Source: an uncultured Desulfuromonas sp. (lineage in GTDB: Bacteria > Desulfobacterota > Desulfuromonadia > Desulfuromonadales > Trichloromonadaceae). From it: DNA of 9,840 bases. The notes beneath the pieces are model-generated. The model worked only from the letters and a program-made list of their open reading frames with translations, was not told the DNA's origin and did not search any database. Positions 5,566 through 9,840 of the stretch are shown in pieces; position 1 is the stretch's first letter; each line of letters begins with the position of its first letter. The position numbers and the translations under genes were made by a program. Location of the stretch: positions 1 to 9,840 of the forward strand of contig CALJLX010000073.1 in the NCBI GenBank assembly GCA_937982495.1. The letters are read 5' to 3'.

Positions 5566-7818
5566 ATGTCCAGCTCCCACGTCCCACAATCGGACCCGAC
5601 GGAAAACCGTAAACGGCGCCGCGAATGGCTGCTGATCCTCGCCCTCCTCGTCCTGGTCGCGATTTTTTCCAACTTCGAATCGCAACTTCTCGACCTTTCG
5701 TCCAAGCTTCCCCTCTCCAACACGATCCTCGTGCTGGCTTTGATCAACGTCAACATTCTGCTGATCCTGCTTTTTCTTTTCCTGGTTTTCAGAAATCTCT
5801 TCAAGCTGATTCTGGACCGACGCAGCAATGTCCCCGGGGCACGACTCCGATCCAAGCTGGTGGTGGCGTTTGTTTCCCTCTCCCTGATCCCCACCCTGTT
5901 GCTCTTTTTCGTTTCCGCCGGGTTTATCACCAGTTCCATCGAAAGCTGGTTCAATACCCAGGTCGAAACCTCCCTCCAGGAAGCTCTGCAGGTCGCGGAA
6001 ACCTATTACGAGACCTCGGCGGCCAACGCTCTCTACTATGCCGACCAACTGGCCCACACCATCAGGCAGGAGAAGCTGCTCAATGAGGAGAACCTGCCGC
6101 GCCTCAGGGAGTTGATCAAAACCAAGCAGAAAGAATACAATCTCGGCGTCGTCGAGGTCTTTTCCGCCACCTACGAGGAACTGGTTCGCGCCGCCAACCC
6201 GCAGATTCCGACGGCGGAGTTTACCGATCCCGGCTCGGAGAATATCCGCGAGGGCCTGCAAGGCAAGCGCTTCACCCGGATTACCCCCATCGGCAAAGCC
6301 GATCTGATCCGAGGGATCGTGCCGGTACGATCCAACTGGAACCCCGAGGATGTGGTGGCGGTCGTGGTCGTCAACTACTACGTTCCCCATTCCCTGGTCA
6401 ACAAGATGAAGGAGATTTCGTCCTCCTACGAGCAATACAAAGACACCAAACTGCTTAAAAACAAGATCAAAAAGGGATATGTCGCCGTTCTCTTATTGAT
6501 CGCCCTGGTCATCGTCTTTCTCGCCACCTGGTTCGGTTTTCGTTTGGCGCGGGGCATTACCGTGCCGATCCAGGAACTGGCCCAGGCCACCAGCCGGGTC
6601 GCCGACGGCGATCTCACCGTGCAGATCGAACAATTGGGGGACGACGAGATCGGCAGCCTGGTCAAGGCCTTCAATCAGATGACCGACGATCTGCGCAAAG
6701 GGCAAGAGGAAATCCGTAAAGCCAACCAGGACTTGCAGGCAACCTACGCGGAGATCGATCAGCGCCGGCGTTATATGGAAACCGTCCTGAAAAACGTCAC
6801 CGCCGGGGTTATCTCCGTCGACAAGGATGGTTTCATCAGCACGATCAACAAATCGGCGGAAAATCTGCTCAAGATTCAGCCGGGACAGATCGTCGGTCGC
6901 AGTTTCTGGGATGTGGTCAGCGTCGAACACCTGCCCATGGTCAAGGATTTCCTCAAGGACCTGAAACTCTCCGGAAAAGATTCGATCCGCAAGCAGGTCA
7001 CGATTCCCGTGCAGGAGAACAGGGTCACCTTCCTCTTCAACATTACGACACTGCGCGATGAAAATCAGGAATTTCTCGGCACGGTCGTGGTTTTCGACGA
7101 CCTGACCCATATCATCAAGGCTCAACGCATGGCCGCCTGGCGGGAGGTCGCCCGACGCATTGCCCATGAAATCAAAAATCCCCTGACCCCCATCCAGCTC
7201 TCGGCGCAACGGCTGCGGCGCCGCTATCTCGACCGCTTCAGCGATGACGACAGGGTTTTTGACGAATGCACGCGGATGATCGTGACCCAGGTGGACGAAC
7301 TGAAGAATCTGGTGAATGAATTTTCCAACTTCGCCCGGATGCCGGCAGGGAATCCGACCCTGAACAATCTCAATGAATTGATCAGCGAAACCCTGATCCT
7401 CTACCAGGAAGGACATAAAGATCTTCGCTTCATCTTCGAACCCTGCCCCGAGATCCCCCCCTTCAGTCTCGACCGGGAACAGATCAAGCGGGTTCTCATC
7501 AATCTTTTCGAAAATGCCGTCAGCGCCGTACAAGAAGTCGCGGCTCCCACAATTACCGTGGAAACCAGCTATAACCCTTCCCTGCAGATGGTGACCTTCG
7601 CCGTGATCGATAACGGCTGCGGCATCCATCCCGACGACAAACCCCGACTCTTCGAACCTTATTTTTCCACCAAAAAAACCGGCTCGGGACTCGGACTGGC
7701 GATCGTCTCAACCATCGTCTCCGATCATCACGGCTACATCCGGGTTAAGGACAACCCTCCACAAGGGACCAAATTCATTGTCGAACTGCCCGTGAGCGAA
7801 AACAGCCTACCGGCTTGA
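5566..7818 (+). CDS. ntrY: NtrY-like membrane sensor histidine kinase
   Basis: A 750-residue sensor kinase with the NtrY architecture. It has a short basic N-terminus and membrane helices at about 21-37, 54-75 and 97-120. An extracytoplasmic sensing region of about 180 residues follows, then a fourth helix (about 305-325), HAMP (about 328-383), a coiled linker and a PAS domain (about 405-520). The kinase core has His534 in the H-box HEIKNPLTPIQLSAQR, the form typical of NtrY, then N-box Asn650 in NLFENA, the G1 box DNGCGI from Asp682, an F-box EPYFSTK, and the G2 box GSGLGLA (706-712). All catalytic boxes are intact. The ATG at 5566 is preferred because GAGG lies 6 bp upstream; an in-frame TTG at 5554 is the alternative. 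It should phosphorylate the response regulator encoded 17 bp downstream. The signal is unknown; NtrY proteins have been linked to nitrogen, redox and envelope control. Confidence 0.92.
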   Translation: MSSSHVPQSDPTENRKRRREWLLILALLVLVAIFSNFESQLLDLSSKLPLSNTILVLALINVNILLILLFLFLVFRNLFKLILDRRSNVPGARLRSKLVVAFVSLSLIPTLLLFFVSAGFITSSIESWFNTQVETSLQEALQVAETYYETSAANALYYADQLAHTIRQEKLLNEENLPRLRELIKTKQKEYNLGVVEVFSATYEELVRAANPQIPTAEFTDPGSENIREGLQGKRFTRITPIGKADLIRGIVPVRSNWNPEDVVAVVVVNYYVPHSLVNKMKEISSSYEQYKDTKLLKNKIKKGYVAVLLLIALVIVFLATWFGFRLARGITVPIQELAQATSRVADGDLTVQIEQLGDDEIGSLVKAFNQMTDDLRKGQEEIRKANQDLQATYAEIDQRRRYMETVLKNVTAGVISVDKDGFISTINKSAENLLKIQPGQIVGRSFWDVVSVEHLPMVKDFLKDLKLSGKDSIRKQVTIPVQENRVTFLFNITTLRDENQEFLGTVVVFDDLTHIIKAQRMAAWREVARRIAHEIKNPLTPIQLSAQRLRRRYLDRFSDDDRVFDECTRMIVTQVDELKNLVNEFSNFARMPAGNPTLNNLNELISETLILYQEGHKDLRFIFEPCPEIPPFSLDREQIKRVLINLFENAVSAVQEVAAPTITVETSYNPSLQMVTFAVIDNGCGIHPDDKPRLFEPYFSTKKTGSGLGLAIVSTIVSDHHGYIRVKDNPPQGTKFIVELPVSENSLPA

Positions 7819-7835
7819 ACTAAAAAAGGACGGCC

Positions 7836-9203
7836 ATGAAAACGATACTGATTATTGATGACGAAGAAAGTATTCGCGCAAGCCTGACAGGAATTTTGCA
7901 GGATGAAGGGTTCCGGACCTTGTCGGCAGAGAGCGGTGAACAGGGGTTAAGCGTGCTCAAGGATGAAGATCCTGACCTGATTCTGCTCGACATCTGGATG
8001 CCGGGTATTGACGGGATCGAAACCCTGCGAAAGATCCGCGAAATCACCCCGGATCAGTTGGTCATCATGATGAGCGGACACGGCACCATTGAAACCGCCG
8101 TGAAAGCGACCAAGCTGGGCGCTTACGATTTCATCGAAAAGCCCCTGTCCCTGGAAAAGCTGCTGCTTGCGGCGCAGAATGCCCTGACTATCGGGCAGTT
8201 AGTGGAAGAAAACCGCACCCTGAAAGCCCGCATCGCCAAGGAACACGAAATGATCGGCAATGGCGAGGCGATTCGACTGCTCAAGGAACAGATCAGTATC
8301 GCCGCACCGACATCGGGATGGGTCCTGATTACCGGCGAGAACGGGACCGGCAAGGAACTGGTGGCCAGGGCCATTCATGCCCATTCCCAACGGGCGAGCA
8401 AACCCTTCGTCGAGGTCAACTGCGCGGCTATCCCCGAGGAACTCATCGAATCGGAGCTCTTCGGTCACGAAAAAGGCTCCTTTACCGGCGCCACCGCCCT
8501 GCGCAAAGGCAAGTTCGATCTGGCCCACGAAGGGACGTTATTCCTTGATGAAATCGGCGACATGAGCCTGAAAACCCAGGCGAAAGTCCTCCGTATCCTG
8601 CAAGAGAAGAAATTCGAACGGGTGGGAGGAAGCCGCACTATCGAAGTCGACGTGCGGGTCATCGCGGCGACCAATAAGGATCTGGAAGCGGAAATCGTCA
8701 AAGGGAACTTTCGGGAGGATCTCTATTACCGGCTCAATGTTCTCCCCTTCGAAGTTCCGCCACTGCGGGAGCGCAAGGAAGATATTCCCCGACTGGTTGA
8801 GCATTTTCTGCAATTTTTCTGCGGCAAGGAAAGCCGCGAGATCAAGACCCTGACCCCGGAAGCCATGGCGGCACTGGTAAACTATTCCTGGCCCGGAAAT
8901 GTGCGTGAGCTGAAAAACATCGTCGAACGCCTTGTCATTATGGTCCCTGATCCGCTGATTACTGAAAAACACCTTCCGGCTGCCCTTTTTCCGAAAAAAA
9001 CCGAAACAGCGAAAACAGGCATCTCTCCGGCGCTTGAGGCGGGCACCTTCCGCGAGGCCAAGGAAGAGTTCGAAAAGGAATATCTGCTGCAGAAACTTGA
9101 AGAAAACGACTGGAACATTTCCCGTACGGCGGAAGTCATCGATATCGAGCGTTCCAACCTGCATCGGAAAATCAAGGGATTCGGAATCGAACTGAAAAAG
9201 TAA
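7836..9203 (+). CDS. ntrX: NtrX-like sigma-54-dependent response regulator
   Basis: A 455-residue response regulator of the NtrC class, partner of the NtrY-like kinase. The receiver domain (about 1-120) has the acidic pair D8-D9, phospho-acceptor Asp52 in LLDIWMPG, Ser80 and Lys102. The AAA+ domain (about 140-370) has Walker A GENGTGK (167-173), the sigma-54-contacting loop as GSFTGA (214-219) and Walker B LFLDEIGD with D238-E239. The C-terminal Fis-type helix-turn-helix (about 412-455) contains NISRTAEVIDIERSNLHRKI. The GENGTGKELVARAIH context and HTH fit NtrX. The loop has Ser for the second residue of the canonical GAFTGA; Phe and Thr, important for sigma-54 contact, are kept. A strong AAGGA lies 5 bp before the ATG. 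It is co-transcribed with the kinase. A sigma-54 promoter at lpxC about 3.5 kb upstream is a possible target. Confidence 0.93.
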   Translation: MKTILIIDDEESIRASLTGILQDEGFRTLSAESGEQGLSVLKDEDPDLILLDIWMPGIDGIETLRKIREITPDQLVIMMSGHGTIETAVKATKLGAYDFIEKPLSLEKLLLAAQNALTIGQLVEENRTLKARIAKEHEMIGNGEAIRLLKEQISIAAPTSGWVLITGENGTGKELVARAIHAHSQRASKPFVEVNCAAIPEELIESELFGHEKGSFTGATALRKGKFDLAHEGTLFLDEIGDMSLKTQAKVLRILQEKKFERVGGSRTIEVDVRVIAATNKDLEAEIVKGNFREDLYYRLNVLPFEVPPLRERKEDIPRLVEHFLQFFCGKESREIKTLTPEAMAALVNYSWPGNVRELKNIVERLVIMVPDPLITEKHLPAALFPKKTETAKTGISPALEAGTFREAKEEFEKEYLLQKLEENDWNISRTAEVIDIERSNLHRKIKGFGIELKK

Positions 9204-9290
9204 CCGTGCGGCAACCTGCTGCAAAATCGGCGGCCGGTTGTTCGACACAGGAGACACCTGGCGTTCTACGGCACATGATCCGACCTGAGC

Positions 9291-9330
9291 CCAGGATCAC
9301 CTGGAGATGCAATTCGAGTGCAAACAATGA
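9291..9330 (+). promoter_or_regulatory. Hairpin and 7-codon leader ORF before the YkgJ-family gene
   Basis: CCAGG-ATCA-CCTGG (9291-9304) forms a 5-bp stem with a tetraloop immediately before an ATG at 9307. That ATG opens a 7-codon frame ending in a TGA which overlaps the ATG of the next gene (9327) as ATGA. GGAG (9303-9306) sits inside the right arm of the stem, so folding could mask it. The leader ATG is directly against the GGAG, too close for good initiation, so this may equally be chance. The rest of the 9204-9317 gap shows no convincing promoter or terminator. Confidence 0.2.
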
Positions 9331-9755
9331 ATGATGCGAATATCGATGATACCCTTTGCCGTCAATGTCAAGGTCGCTGTTGCCAGGGGCACCCCGGCGT
9401 ATGGAGTGATCCGCAACGTTTCTTCGCGATTTTCGCCAACGGTCGAGAACCGACAATCCAAGAACTGAGCAACATCCTCGGCGAAAATACCCTTACCTTA
9501 AGGGACGTCGGCGGCATCCTCATCCCGGCCCCCCCGGAGTCGGAGCATGGTTGCGCCGAGTTGGGCCCGGAAGGCTGTTCTTATCCCCCGGCGAAACGTC
9601 CCTGCCAGTGTTTGGCGTTGATCCCGGAACTGGACACCCTGCTGGACGACATGATCCATTGTCGGTTGCCTCCGGAATGCGGTTCCGGTACAGCCCGGGA
9701 GAATTGGCGTCCCTGGCAGGAAGCGCTGCAAAAGGTCAAGAATTTGATAAATTGA
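9327..9755 (+). CDS. YkgJ family cysteine cluster protein
   Basis: A 142-residue soluble protein with ten cysteines. The N-terminal cluster C11-x2-C14-x3-C18-C19 is the signature of the YkgJ (CxxCxxCC) family, thought to bind zinc or an iron-sulfur cluster. It continues with QGHPGVWSDPQRF and a second set C76, C84, C93, C95 and C112, C118, probably contributing further ligands. Function is unknown in the family. No signal peptide or membrane helix is seen. The start is uncertain. The ATG at 9327 has a GAG 8 bp upstream. A GTG at 9318 in the same frame has GGAG (9303-9306) 11 bp upstream and would add three residues. It follows the ntrX-like gene after 123 bp and may share its transcript, since no terminator is seen between them. 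Confidence 0.85.
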   Translation: MNDANIDDTLCRQCQGRCCQGHPGVWSDPQRFFAIFANGREPTIQELSNILGENTLTLRDVGGILIPAPPESEHGCAELGPEGCSYPPAKRPCQCLALIPELDTLLDDMIHCRLPPECGSGTARENWRPWQEALQKVKNLIN

Positions 9756-9810
9756 CCCACAAGACCTGTCAAAGAGGCTAATGTCGGCGCCGGTTCCAAT
9801 GCACCTTTAT

Positions 9811-9840
9811 AAAAAAAGCGACCCTGTTGCCAGGGTCGCT
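9811..9840. terminator. Terminator hairpin at the window edge
   Basis: A perfect 10-bp stem, AGCGACCCTG and its complement, encloses a TTGC loop (stem arms 9817-9826 and 9831-9840). Seven A precede it, so for a transcript on the - strand the hairpin is followed by a run of T. Any T-run for the + strand would lie just beyond the window. It starts 61 bp after the stop of the YkgJ-family gene and could end that unit, a convergent gene outside, or both. Confidence 0.75.

Noticed and set aside
5416..7629. Long - strand open frames (339 and 378 codons) opposite the histidine kinase
   Set aside because: Both are antisense to a kinase with all catalytic boxes intact; no motif or ribosome site supports them.

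Overview
The window looks like chromosomal DNA of a GC-rich, Gram-negative anaerobe of the Desulfuromonadia type (Geobacter/Desulfuromonas relatives). This is inferred from gene content and order: QueH next to a DUF2905 protein, a phasin-like protein next to a UbiB-family kinase, LpxC, an NtrY/NtrX-type pair and a YkgJ-family cysteine protein, all with strong G/C preference at third codon positions. All genes lie on the + strand. No phage, insertion sequence, CRISPR array, rRNA or tRNA is visible. The content is housekeeping rather than accessory.

Layout. Bases 1-173 hold the end of an unrecognised gene. Then come queH (232-771) and a two-helix DUF2905 membrane protein (775-984). A near-consensus sigma-70 promoter (991-1019) restarts transcription for a patatin-like lipid hydrolase (1062-2015). 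After a 114-bp gap with an extended -10 type promoter come a short phasin-like helical protein (2130-2435) and a UbiB/ABC1 kinase-like protein (2445-4136), probably one transcript. A 200-bp gap follows with an almost perfect sigma-54 (-24/-12) promoter just before lpxC (4337-5266), which ends in a strong, symmetrical terminator. The next 245 bp hold a weak promoter candidate and a ~163-bp palindromic repeat element. It sits in the leader of an NtrY-like membrane histidine kinase (5566-7818), followed 17 bp later by its NtrX-like sigma-54 activator (7836-9203). A 142-residue cysteine-rich YkgJ-family protein (9327-9755) and a terminator hairpin at the window edge close the region.

How the genes may work together. 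LpxC commits the cell to lipid A synthesis, UbiB acts in isoprenoid quinone metabolism, and the patatin-like protein probably acts on acyl lipids, so much of the window concerns membranes and envelope. The sigma-54 promoter in front of lpxC, with a sigma-54-dependent activator encoded just downstream, suggests that lipid A synthesis is controlled by an enhancer-binding protein, possibly this NtrYX pair. That link is inference. The most notable signals are this promoter, the tandem/inverted CTGTGGC repeats upstream of it, the palindromic repeat in the kinase leader, and a 12-codon leader ORF that overlaps the queH start as ATGA.
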